A DNA stretch of 11,529 nucleotides, taken from CAZGVW01 sp964529265 (GTDB taxonomy: Bacteria > Planctomycetota > Phycisphaerae > Phycisphaerales > UBA1924). Location: positions 1 through 11,529 of the forward strand of contig CAZGVW010000251.1 of NCBI GenBank assembly GCA_964529265.1, read 5' to 3'. The first letter of the stretch is position 1, and each line of letters begins with the position of its first letter. Below, in pieces: positions 5,687-11,529 of this stretch. Position numbers and translations under genes: made by a program. The notes beneath the pieces are model-generated. The model worked only from the letters and a program-made list of their open reading frames with translations, had not been told where the DNA came from and ran no database searches.

Positions 5687-6625
5687 ATGCGGATGCGCGC
5701 GAAAGGGGATGTGGTTGAACTGACGCTTGGGCACTCGCCGGATGCGGATGATGCGTTCATGTGGTGGCCGCTGGGGGATGCGACGCCGGGGCGCGAGCGG
5801 GCGGCGGCGATGGACACGGGGCGGTTTCGTTTTCGGATCGTGGCGGAGGACATCGAGACGCTGAATCGGCGCGCGGAGGCGCGCGGGGATCTGGACGTGA
5901 CGGCGATTTCGATGGGCGCATATCCGTGGGTGCAGGGGCGGTATGCGCTGACGGCGTGCGGGGGAAGTTTCGGGGATGGATACGGGCCGAAGGTGGTGGT
6001 TCGGCGGCGCGACGCCGGGAATGAGGTGAAGTGGTTGCGATCGCGCGGCGTGCGCGCGGCGATTCCGGGGGCGCGCACGACGGCGCATCTGGCGCTGCGT
6101 CTGTGCGCGGGCGCAGATGTGATGGTTGTTGAGGCGCCGTTCGAGCGCATCGTCGGGATGGTCGTGCGCGGGGAGGTGGAGGCGGGGGTGGTGATTCACG
6201 AAGCGCAGCTGACGTTCGGCGACGCGGGGCTGGCGCTGCTCGTTGATCTCGGCGCGTGGTGGAAGCGCGAGACTGGTCTGCCGCTGCCGCTGGGCGGCAA
6301 CGCGGTGCGGAGGGATCTGGATGAGCGCTTCGGCGCGGGGACGGCGAGCGCGCTGGCGGGTGTGCTGAGGCGATCGATCGAGCACGCGATGGCGCGGCGG
6401 GAAGACGGGCTGGCGTTTGCGCGGGAGTTCGCGGGGGAAGAGGTGGATCAGGTGCGGATGGCTCGGTTCGTGGCGATGTACGTGAACCCGTTGACGCTGG
6501 ACGCGGGGGCGGCGGGGGAGGAGGCGGTGCGGAGGCTGGTGGGGTGGGGGGCGGAGGCGGGGCTGTGCCCGCCACTTCAGGGGGGGTTCGGCCTGGTGCG
6601 GCCGGCGGGAGGTGGGGGCGGGTGA
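5687..6625 (+). CDS. mqnD: MqnA/MqnD-family protein, probable 1,4-dihydroxy-6-naphthoate synthase
   Basis: This is a 312-residue soluble protein of the periplasmic-binding-protein fold used in the futalosine route to menaquinone. MqnD converts cyclic dehypoxanthinyl futalosine to 1,4-dihydroxy-6-naphthoate. Family signs are the N-terminal LGHSPDADDAFMWWPLG (14-30), IETLNRRA (56-63), DVTAISMGAYPWV (70-82), GGSFGDGYGPKVVVR (92-106), VIHEAQLTFGDAGLALLVDLG (169-189) with H171 matching the catalytic His position as I recall it, and LPLPLGGNAVRRDL (198-211). There is no signal peptide, which supports an enzyme over a transporter-binding protein. The variant SPDADD motif, where classical MqnD has SPCPND, leaves open a sister family of unknown activity. 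The C-terminus after 290 is Gly-rich and unusual. No other menaquinone gene is nearby. ATG 5687 fits the motif spacing; ATG 5693 is an alternative. Confidence 0.82.
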   Translation: MRMRAKGDVVELTLGHSPDADDAFMWWPLGDATPGRERAAAMDTGRFRFRIVAEDIETLNRRAEARGDLDVTAISMGAYPWVQGRYALTACGGSFGDGYGPKVVVRRRDAGNEVKWLRSRGVRAAIPGARTTAHLALRLCAGADVMVVEAPFERIVGMVVRGEVEAGVVIHEAQLTFGDAGLALLVDLGAWWKRETGLPLPLGGNAVRRDLDERFGAGTASALAGVLRRSIEHAMARREDGLAFAREFAGEEVDQVRMARFVAMYVNPLTLDAGAAGEEAVRRLVGWGAEAGLCPPLQGGFGLVRPAGGGGG

Positions 6626-6757
6626 GCCGCGGGGGTGTGGCTGGCCGGGGGGTTGGAAGTGGCCGATGGAGTGAAGGTTCCGCGGTTTCTGAGGCGGGAA
6701 TGGGGTCTGACGCGTCCCGGGACCGGGGCAAAAACCCTGAAACGGGCAGGAAATTGC
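6626..6757. other. intergenic region before the ACT-gene promoter
   Basis: There is no gene here. It contains the palindrome GTCCCGGGAC (6714-6723) and becomes less GC-rich (CAAAAACCCTGAAACGGGC) on approach to the promoter. No clear terminator for the mqnD-like gene is visible. Confidence 0.5.
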
Positions 6758-6786
6758 TTGTGTCCGTGTTCAGGACGTGTGATAAT
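6758..6786 (+). promoter_or_regulatory. sigma70-type promoter with extended -10
   Basis: TTGTGT (6758-6763), a 17-bp spacer and GATAAT (6781-6786, 5/6 to the consensus) with TG at the extended -10 position (6778-6779). This is the best housekeeping-type promoter in the window. Transcription would start near 6793, leaving about 48 nt before a GGAGG (6829-6833) placed 7 nt ahead of ATG 6841. Confidence 0.65.
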
Positions 6787-6840
6787 CATCGTTCCCGCTG
6801 ATCGCCGCGGCGGGCATCTCCCAACTCTGGAGGCTGCCTG

Positions 6841-7230
6841 ATGGAACGGGAGCAGTCCACGGACGGACATGATGGTCACTCTCACTCCACACCGCTGACA
6901 CCCCCCGGAACCCCCGGAAGCCCCGGAACCGGAACCCCCGGAACCGGAACCCCCGGAACCGGAACCCCCGGAAGCGGAACCCCCGGAAGCGGGTGCTTCA
7001 GGGGAGCGGGTGGTTTTGTGTGCTGGGTGGAGCGGCGGATGGCGGGGGGTTTGGGGTGGCCGGGAGAAGCGGTGGGGGGCGCGCAGCGCAGGCGCGCGGT
7101 GGGGACGCGGATGCCGCCCAGGCGGGGCGGAGCGCCCGCGCATGAGACACAGGGCAGGAAAGAGACACTGGGTGACGACGCTCCGGAGTGGGGCTCGTCG
7201 GGCAAGGATCGATCCGCCCGAGGGAACTGG
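6841..7230 (+). other. in-frame leader or N-terminal extension of the ACT gene
   Basis: An ATG at 6841 with a textbook GGAGG site 7 nt upstream opens a frame that runs without a stop into the ACT protein, giving 290 residues in total. The first 20 residues are His/Ser-rich (MEREQSTDGHDGHSHS). Next comes a GTPGT repeat (about residues 20-50), then about 80 residues of irregular Arg/Gly-rich sequence that does not look like a domain. Either the true protein has a disordered N-terminus, or this is a leader with an upstream start and the ACT protein begins at 7231. I think the second is somewhat more likely. Confidence 0.45.
6901..7002 (+). repeat. 15-bp tandem repeat ending in the shared 19-bp sequence
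   Basis: Units of GGAACCCCCGGAACC (6931-6945 and 6946-6960) are followed by two units ending in AGC (6961-6990) and preceded by one diverged unit (6916-6930) and a partial one. All are 15 bp, so they keep the frame (Gly-Thr-Pro-Gly-Thr/Ser). The array ends with CGGAAGCGGGTGCTTCAGG (6984-7002), identical to 1556-1574. The - strand has repeated G5 runs. Confidence 0.8.
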
Positions 7231-7713
7231 ATGAGTCAGGCAGTCAATCCTTTGGAGACAGCGCGCGCGTATGCGCCGCCGAGCGTGACGCAGTTCAGCG
7301 TGTTTCTCGACAATCGCGTGGGGAAACTGCTGGACGTTGTGGAGGCGATCGACAGCGAGCCGGGCGTGCGCATCGTGGGGATCGCGGTGCACGAGGCTTC
7401 GGATCACGCGGTGGTGCGGTTGATCACGAACTCTGCGGACGCGACGCGGGATTTGCTGAGGAAGCGTTCGTTCGCGTTCTCGGAGATGAGCCTGCTGGTG
7501 GTGGAGCTGGTGAACGGGCACACGCTGGAGAGCATGTGTCTGTGCCTGCTGGCGGCGGAGCTGAACATCCGGTTCGCGTATGCGCTGATGCTGCGGCCGA
7601 ACGGGACGCCGACGATCGCGCTGGCGGTGGACGATCCGACGCTGGCGGGGCAGGTGCTGCGGAAGAAGAACTTCCGGCTGCTGGGCGAGGCGGATCTGCC
7701 GGGGGCGCGGTAG
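7231..7713 (+). CDS. tandem ACT-domain protein
   Basis: This is a 160-residue cytoplasmic protein made of two ACT-type modules. The first covers about 18-90 (TQFSVFLDNRVGKLLDVVEA, then GVRIVGIAV and HAVVRLITNS). The second covers about 91-155 (HTLESMCLCLLAAELNIRFAYAL, then TIALAVDDPTLAGQVLRKKNFRLL). ACT domains bind amino acids and regulate enzymes in cis or in trans. A free-standing pair with no enzyme domain suggests a sensor or regulatory subunit, similar to the small subunit of acetolactate synthase, but that identity is not shown. The start at 7231 is preceded by GAGGGA with 7-nt spacing and begins where the sequence becomes protein-like; ATG 6841 is the alternative, in the same frame. 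panC follows 194 bp downstream on the same strand, consistent with a link to branched-chain amino-acid and pantothenate metabolism. Confidence 0.82.
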   Translation: MSQAVNPLETARAYAPPSVTQFSVFLDNRVGKLLDVVEAIDSEPGVRIVGIAVHEASDHAVVRLITNSADATRDLLRKRSFAFSEMSLLVVELVNGHTLESMCLCLLAAELNIRFAYALMLRPNGTPTIALAVDDPTLAGQVLRKKNFRLLGEADLPGAR

Positions 7714-7720
7714 GGGCTGG

Positions 7721-7845
7721 TTGCTCGCCGGGCTGAAGCCCAAGACGACCGGAAGCCCGTTGAAACGGGCTGGAAGCCGGGGCATCGGGCGTTGACCACG
7801 GCTGAAGCCGTGGCCTACAAGCGAGCAAGGCCGTTGAAACGGCCT
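7721..7845 (+). repeat. cluster of TGAA-loop hairpins between the ACT gene and panC
   Basis: Four stems share the loop TGAA: GGGC/GCCC (7730-7741), AGCCCGT/ACGGGCT (7754-7771), CCACGGC/GCCGTGG (7796-7813) and AGGCCGT/ACGGCCT (7828-7845). The last three have 7 perfect base pairs each. TTGCTCGC (7721-7728) and GCGAGCAA (7821-7828) are exact complements, so they could close the first three hairpins into one multibranched structure. Palindromes with GGCTGAAGCC-like cores are known as dispersed intergenic repeats in planctomycetes and acidobacteria. The cluster starts 8 bases after the ACT stop and could stabilise or end that transcript. Confidence 0.75.
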
Positions 7846-7907
7846 GAAGGGCGAGAGATACACTCGGCGGGCCCTGATCCAGACGGCTGGAGAATTGACG
7901 AAGCGGG

Positions 7908-8810
7908 TTGGCGCGGGCACGCTTTGTGTCTGTGAGGATCGTGCGCGAGATTGAGGGGTTGGGGCCGTTTCTTGGGGGCGTGTTCGTCCCGACGATGGGG
8001 GCGCTGCACGAGGGGCATGGAGCGCTGGTGCGGCTGGCGGCGGCGGAGGCGAGGCGGCGCGGGGGCGCGTCCGGGGGGGCGGCGGGTGAGAGCGGGCCCG
8101 GCGGGGCGCTGCCGGTGGTGGTGAGCGTGTTCGTGAATCCGACGCAGTTCAATGAGCGGGCGGATTTCGAGCGGTATCCGCGGATGGTGGAGGTGGATGC
8201 GGCGCTGGCGGCGGGCGCGGGGGCGACATGCGTGTTTGCGCCGCCGGTGGAGGTGGTGTATCCGGGTGGGGCGGAGGCGACGAAGCCGCGGGAGGGGGAG
8301 TTGCCGCGGGTGGCGCGGGCGCCGGGGTTGGAGGATCGGTTCCGGCCGGGGCATTTTGCGGGTGTGGCGCAGGTGGTGCGGCGGTTGTTTGATCTGGTGC
8401 GGCCGGTGGCGGCGGTGTTCGGGGAGAAGGACTGGCAGCAGTTGCAGGTGGTGCGCGCGATGGTGGCGGGGGATGGATCGGGGATTGAGGTGGTGGCGGG
8501 GGCAACGGTGCGCGAGGCGGATGGCCTGGCGATGAGCAGCCGGAACCGGTTTTTGTCGGCGGAGGAGCGCGTGCGCGCGCGGGCGATTTCGGGGGCGTTG
8601 CGCGCAGCGCGGGAGGAGCGTGTGGCGCGGGAGGCGGAGGCGCGGATGCGCGGGATACTGGAGGAGGCGCGGCTGGAAGTGGAGTATGCGGTGGTGCGGG
8701 ACGCGGAGACGCTGGAGGCGGTGGATGAGGCGGGGGAGCGCGCAGGGCGGGCGTTGATTGCGGCGCGGGCTGGGGCGGTGCGGCTGATCGACAACATGGC
8801 GTGGCCATGA
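7908..8810 (+). CDS. panC: pantothenate synthetase (pantoate--beta-alanine ligase)
   Basis: This is a 300-residue cytoplasmic enzyme that joins pantoate and beta-alanine using ATP, the last step to pantothenate and hence coenzyme A. The nucleotidyltransferase motifs are clear: VFVPTMGALHEGH with the HxGH-type H34-E35-G36-H37, SVFVNPTQFN (73-82), FRPGHFAGVAQVVRRLFDLV (145-164), FGEKDWQQLQ (171-180), and the KMSKS-like MSSRNRFLS (209-217). Residues 46-68 contain an Ala/Gly/Arg-rich insertion (RRRGGASGGAAGESGPGGA) where most family members have a short link; it should form a surface loop. The start is uncertain: TTG 7908 gives the longest version, and GTG at 7926, 7932 or 7941 would also keep all motifs. 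No strong Shine-Dalgarno site is seen. Confidence 0.95.
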   Translation: MARARFVSVRIVREIEGLGPFLGGVFVPTMGALHEGHGALVRLAAAEARRRGGASGGAAGESGPGGALPVVVSVFVNPTQFNERADFERYPRMVEVDAALAAGAGATCVFAPPVEVVYPGGAEATKPREGELPRVARAPGLEDRFRPGHFAGVAQVVRRLFDLVRPVAAVFGEKDWQQLQVVRAMVAGDGSGIEVVAGATVREADGLAMSSRNRFLSAEERVRARAISGALRAAREERVAREAEARMRGILEEARLEVEYAVVRDAETLEAVDEAGERAGRALIAARAGAVRLIDNMAWP

Positions 8811-8847
8811 GTGAGTAAGCGGGCGCGGGGGGCGACTTGCCGACACT

Positions 8848-8910
8848 GGGGCGGGGGGGCGGGGGGCGGAGCGCTGCACTATGCTGGCTTGGCGCGGCGG
8901 GATTCGCCGC
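8848..8910 (+). other. G-run cluster and hairpin in the panC-gcvT gap
   Basis: The 126-bp gap holds closely spaced G-runs at 8848-8869 (G4, G7 and G6, each separated by one C), a possible quadruplex on the non-template strand. A perfect hairpin follows, GCGGCG (8894-8899) / CGCCGC (8905-8910), about 26 nt before the gcvT start. I see no glycine-riboswitch architecture. Confidence 0.4.
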
Positions 8911-8936
8911 GGATTCGGTGGAAAAGGAGCCTTCGA

Positions 8937-10058
8937 TTGCTTCGCACACCCTTCTATGACTTTCATGTCCGGCACGGCGCGAAGATGGTGGATTTCGCGG
9001 GCTGGGAGATGCCGATCATGTACCGCTCGATCATCGAGGAGCACCAGCAGGTGCGGCGCTCGGGCGGGCTTTTTGATGTTTCGCACATGGGCCGGGTGCG
9101 GGTTTCGGGGCGGCATGCACGGCGGTTCCTGGAGCGGCTGTGCACGCGGCGCGTGAGCGACATGCAGCAGGGGCAGTGCAGGTATTCGCTGGTGTGCAAC
9201 GAGGCGGGGGGCGCGCGGGACGACATTCTTGTCTACAGGATGGACGAGGATGATTTTCTGCTGGTGGTGAACGCGAGCAATCGCGAGAAGTTGCTGCCGC
9301 ATTTTGCGCAGGTGAAGGGCGACTGGAAGGTGGACATCGACGATCAGACGATGAAGACGGCGATGGTCGCGATCCAGGGTCCGAAGGTGATGCAGCACAT
9401 CTCGAAGTTCAGCAGCGAGATTCCTTCGCTGAAGCGGTATCGGTTCGCGGTGAAGAATCTGCTGGTGATGAAGATCACGGTGAGCCGGACGGGGTACACG
9501 GGCGAGGACGGGGTGGAGGCGATTCTGCCGGCAAAGACGCTGGAGATGGCGATGAAGCTGATCGCGAGGGACATCGACTTCGCGGCGGAGGATGCGATCA
9601 TCAAGCCGGCGGGGCTGGGCGCGCGCGACACGCTGCGCATGGAGGCGGGGATGCCGCTCTATGGGCATGAACTGGGCGAGGAGATCTGCGCGCTGTCGTG
9701 CGGTGTGGATTTTGCGATCAACATGGATAAGGACCAGGATGAGCGGGGTGAGGCGTTCATCGGGCTGGAGGCGCTGAAGGCGGCGCAGGCGGAGGGGCTG
9801 AAGAAGCGGATCGTGGGATTGACGATGGAGGGGAAGCGCACGGCAAGGGCGGAGATGGCGGTGAAGTCGGGGGACAAGCGCATCGGGACGGTGACGAGCG
9901 CGTGCCTGAGCCCGACGCTGGGCCATCCGATCGCGATGGCGCTGGTGGACGCGAAGTGGGCTGAGCCGGGGCGCGCGGTGCAGATCGACACGGGGAAGCA
10001 GGCGCTGGAGGCGAAGACGACGGCGCTGCCGTTCTACAAGGCGGGGAAGGCGGGGTGA
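8937..10058 (+). CDS. gcvT: glycine cleavage system T protein (aminomethyltransferase)
   Basis: This is a 373-residue cytoplasmic enzyme. It takes the aminomethyl group from the lipoyl H protein and, with tetrahydrofolate, releases ammonia and forms 5,10-methylene-THF. Visible motifs are VDFAGWEMPIMY (18-29), FDVSHMGR (46-53), GGARDDILVY (91-100) with the conserved Asp pair that includes the catalytic residue in known T proteins, VVNASN (110-115), TGYTGEDGVE, and the signature GLGARDTLRMEAGMPLYGHE. The C-terminal barrel ends normally. The start is TTG 8937: AAGGAG (8924-8929) sits 7 nt upstream and the product begins LRTPFYDFHVRHG, as T proteins usually do. The frame is open back to the panC stop, but that part (126 bp) is G-run sequence. 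The H and P subunits are not in the window. panC is just upstream; methylene-THF made here also feeds ketopantoate formation by PanB. Confidence 0.96.
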   Translation: MLRTPFYDFHVRHGAKMVDFAGWEMPIMYRSIIEEHQQVRRSGGLFDVSHMGRVRVSGRHARRFLERLCTRRVSDMQQGQCRYSLVCNEAGGARDDILVYRMDEDDFLLVVNASNREKLLPHFAQVKGDWKVDIDDQTMKTAMVAIQGPKVMQHISKFSSEIPSLKRYRFAVKNLLVMKITVSRTGYTGEDGVEAILPAKTLEMAMKLIARDIDFAAEDAIIKPAGLGARDTLRMEAGMPLYGHELGEEICALSCGVDFAINMDKDQDERGEAFIGLEALKAAQAEGLKKRIVGLTMEGKRTARAEMAVKSGDKRIGTVTSACLSPTLGHPIAMALVDAKWAEPGRAVQIDTGKQALEAKTTALPFYKAGKAG

Positions 10059-10075
10059 GGGGGGCCGGGTTCCTG

Positions 10076-10081
10076 GGGAGG
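10076..10081 (+). promoter_or_regulatory. Shine-Dalgarno site of the SUMF1-domain gene
   Basis: GGGAGG with 6-nt spacing to ATG 10088 fixes the start of the downstream gene. It is one of the few strong ribosome-binding sites in the window. Confidence 0.7.
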
Positions 10082-10087
10082 CTGAAC

Positions 10088-11529
10088 ATGCGGTGGTTGC
10101 GCATTGCGCTGGTGGCGCTGGTGGCGGCGGTTGTGGGCGCATCGTGCGCGCGCGGGACGGGGCTTTCAGTCTCGAATGTCGGCCTGCGCATCGATGAAGA
10201 GGACGCCGCGCACGTTGAACTCACGATCGAGTGGCGGAACGCGTGGCGGAATGAGCGGAACCACGACGCGGCGTGGGTGTTTCTGCGGATTGTGCGGCCG
10301 GGGGGGCAGGGGTTCACGGCGCCGGCGCGGTTGGCGGGCGAGGGGCGGCTTTTGGCGCTCGATGCGCCGGCGGACCGGCAGCCGCGGGCGGAGGTGGTGG
10401 TTGCCGAGGACGGGATGGGGGCGTTTGTCTCGATCGCCGAGCCGTTCCGCGGGCGGGCGGACGTGAAATGGCGGCTGGAGTTTCGACTTGCGGATGATGC
10501 GCGCGAGTTGCTGAGGCGGTGGGATACACAGGCGGTCGAGGCGGTGGGCGTCGAGATGGTGTGGATTCCGGAGGGCGGGTTCACGCTGGGCGATCCTGAT
10601 GCGGAGGCGCTGGAGTATGCGGCGTTCTTCCGATCGGACGCGGCGGGCGAGCCGGGGGGGCTCTACAGGGTGGAATCGGAGGCGGAGATTCCGGTGGGGG
10701 CGCGGGAGGGGGCGCTGCACTACAAGTTGTCAGAGAACTTCGCGGCGTATGAGGGCGATCAACTGGGGCCGGTTCCCGGGGAGTTTCCGAAGGGGACGCG
10801 GGCGTTCTACGTGATGAAGTACGAGGTCTCGCAGGGCGAGTACGCGAGGTTTCTGAACTCGATCGGCGGGCAGGCGACGGGGTTCCGGGCGATCCACGGC
10901 GTGCGCGGGTATCACGCGAATCGCGGGAGCATTGACTTCGTTGATGGCGCGTATGTGGCGGCTGCGCCGTCGCGGCCGGCGAACTTCATCAGTTGGGACG
11001 ATGGGTGCGCGTTCGCGGACTGGGCGGGGCTGCGGCCGATGACGGAGCTGGAGTTCACGAAGGCGTGCCGCGGACCGGGCGAGCCGATTCCGCGGGAGTA
11101 TCCGTGGAACACGGCGTCGAAGGAGGGTCTGCTGCGCGTGTTGGGGCCGGATAACGATCTGGTGAGCGCGGGCGAGGCGGATGAATCGCGGCTGACGGAT
11201 GACCATCGCGAGGCGTTCGGGGCGTCCTTCTACTGGGTGATGGACCTGGCGGGGAGCGTGTGGGAGCGGTGCGTGACGATCGGGCATCCGAAGGGGCGGG
11301 CGTTTCGGGGGACGCACGGGGATGGGGCGCTGTCGGAGTATGGGTTTGCGACGAATGAGGATTGGCCGCGGGGCGATGCGGAGGGCGGGGGGTATGGGTA
11401 TCGGGGCGGGGGGCACTACGAGCAATCGCGGCGGTATCCGCCGGGGCATTTCAATCCGCACAGTCCGATCGGGTGGAGGCGGTTCGGGTCGTGGGGCGGG
11501 TCGCCGCGGTCGGTGGCGTATGGGTTTCG
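10088..11529 (+). CDS. SUMF1/FGE-domain lipoprotein (partial)
   Basis: 480 residues are visible with no stop, so the gene runs off the right edge. Residues 1-20 form a signal peptide (MRWLRIALVALVAAVVGASC) with a possible but weak lipobox (VGAS-C20), pointing to export and perhaps lipid anchoring. Residues 24-135 hold a beta-rich module with IEWRNAWRN...HDAAWVFLRI, a type I recall in front of SUMF1 domains. The formylglycine-generating-enzyme-like domain starts near 155 (VEMVWIPEGGFTLGD). It continues with FYVMKYEVSQGEYARFLNSI (240-259), PANFISWDDGCAFADWAGLRPMTELEFTKACRG (297-329), EYPWN and WVMDLAGSVWERC (383-395). The usual GNVWEW appears as GSVWER. About 70 residues separate GGFTLGD from FYVMKYEVS, more than is usual. 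Whether the catalytic Cys pair of true FGE exists cannot be judged; many such exported proteins are not sulfatase activators. The gene follows gcvT by 29 bp and may share its transcript. Confidence 0.88.
   Translation, partial: MRWLRIALVALVAAVVGASCARGTGLSVSNVGLRIDEEDAAHVELTIEWRNAWRNERNHDAAWVFLRIVRPGGQGFTAPARLAGEGRLLALDAPADRQPRAEVVVAEDGMGAFVSIAEPFRGRADVKWRLEFRLADDARELLRRWDTQAVEAVGVEMVWIPEGGFTLGDPDAEALEYAAFFRSDAAGEPGGLYRVESEAEIPVGAREGALHYKLSENFAAYEGDQLGPVPGEFPKGTRAFYVMKYEVSQGEYARFLNSIGGQATGFRAIHGVRGYHANRGSIDFVDGAYVAAAPSRPANFISWDDGCAFADWAGLRPMTELEFTKACRGPGEPIPREYPWNTASKEGLLRVLGPDNDLVSAGEADESRLTDDHREAFGASFYWVMDLAGSVWERCVTIGHPKGRAFRGTHGDGALSEYGFATNEDWPRGDAEGGGYGYRGGGHYEQSRRYPPGHFNPHSPIGWRRFGSWGGSPRSVAYGF

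Noticed and set aside
6901..7002. CRISPR-like array
   Set aside because: Units are 15 bp, directly adjacent and without unique spacers, and no cas gene is nearby.
7721..7845. tRNA or other cloverleaf RNA gene
   Set aside because: There is no acceptor stem with CCA context, no anticodon loop and no T-loop consensus. All loops are the same TGAA tetraloop.
8811..8936. Glycine riboswitch upstream of gcvT
   Set aside because: The gap is short and G-run-rich and lacks the paired aptamer helices of that class.
7815..10142. 775-codon - strand open frame opposite panC and gcvT
   Set aside because: The translation is Arg/His/Pro/Leu-rich with no domain. It is a GC-content artefact opposite two clear genes.

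Overview
The window looks like part of a chromosome from a very GC-rich planctomycete, most plausibly of the Phycisphaerae. This rests on protein type, not on a search. The clues are a membrane protein ending in a CxxCGY...CPECG zinc ribbon, a SUMF1-domain lipoprotein with a long N-terminal module, a futalosine-pathway MqnD-like protein with an N-terminal SPDADDAFM motif, weak or missing Shine-Dalgarno sites, and several TTG starts. Coding strands are strikingly G-rich. The + strand is C-rich to about 1,650, where genes lie on the - strand. It is G-rich from about 1,740, where nearly all genes lie on the + strand.

Left part (1-1,657, - strand): an aldo/keto reductase is followed downstream by a membrane zinc-ribbon protein that runs off the left edge. 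The reductase starts 82 bp from, and diverges from, a DAO-type FAD-dependent oxidoreductase (1,740-2,957). Behind that lie about 970 bp without a convincing gene. This stretch is purine-rich and holds two copies of an 80-bp repeat, each ending in an 11-bp perfect stem.

Middle part (3,928-6,625): a receiver-GGDEF diguanylate cyclase converges on smpB (trans-translation). smpB diverges from an MqnD-like menaquinone gene, whose start codon abuts a perfect 10-bp inverted repeat.

Right part (6,758-11,529, + strand): a good extended -10 promoter drives a tandem-ACT protein with a 390-bp in-frame leader carrying a 15-bp tandem repeat. Then come a cluster of TGAA-loop hairpins, panC (pantothenate), gcvT (glycine cleavage T protein, TTG start) and the 5' part of a SUMF1/FGE-domain lipoprotein. 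ACT, panC and gcvT are all linked to amino-acid, one-carbon and coenzyme A metabolism and may be partly co-transcribed.

I see no prophage, CRISPR array, insertion sequence, rRNA or tRNA, and no obvious new multi-gene system. The most distinctive content is the set of repeated non-coding elements. They include a 19-bp sequence next to C-rich repeats that occurs both inside the aldo/keto reductase gene and in the leader of the ACT gene, a GTAGGTGG element placed downstream of two genes, and the TGAA hairpin array.
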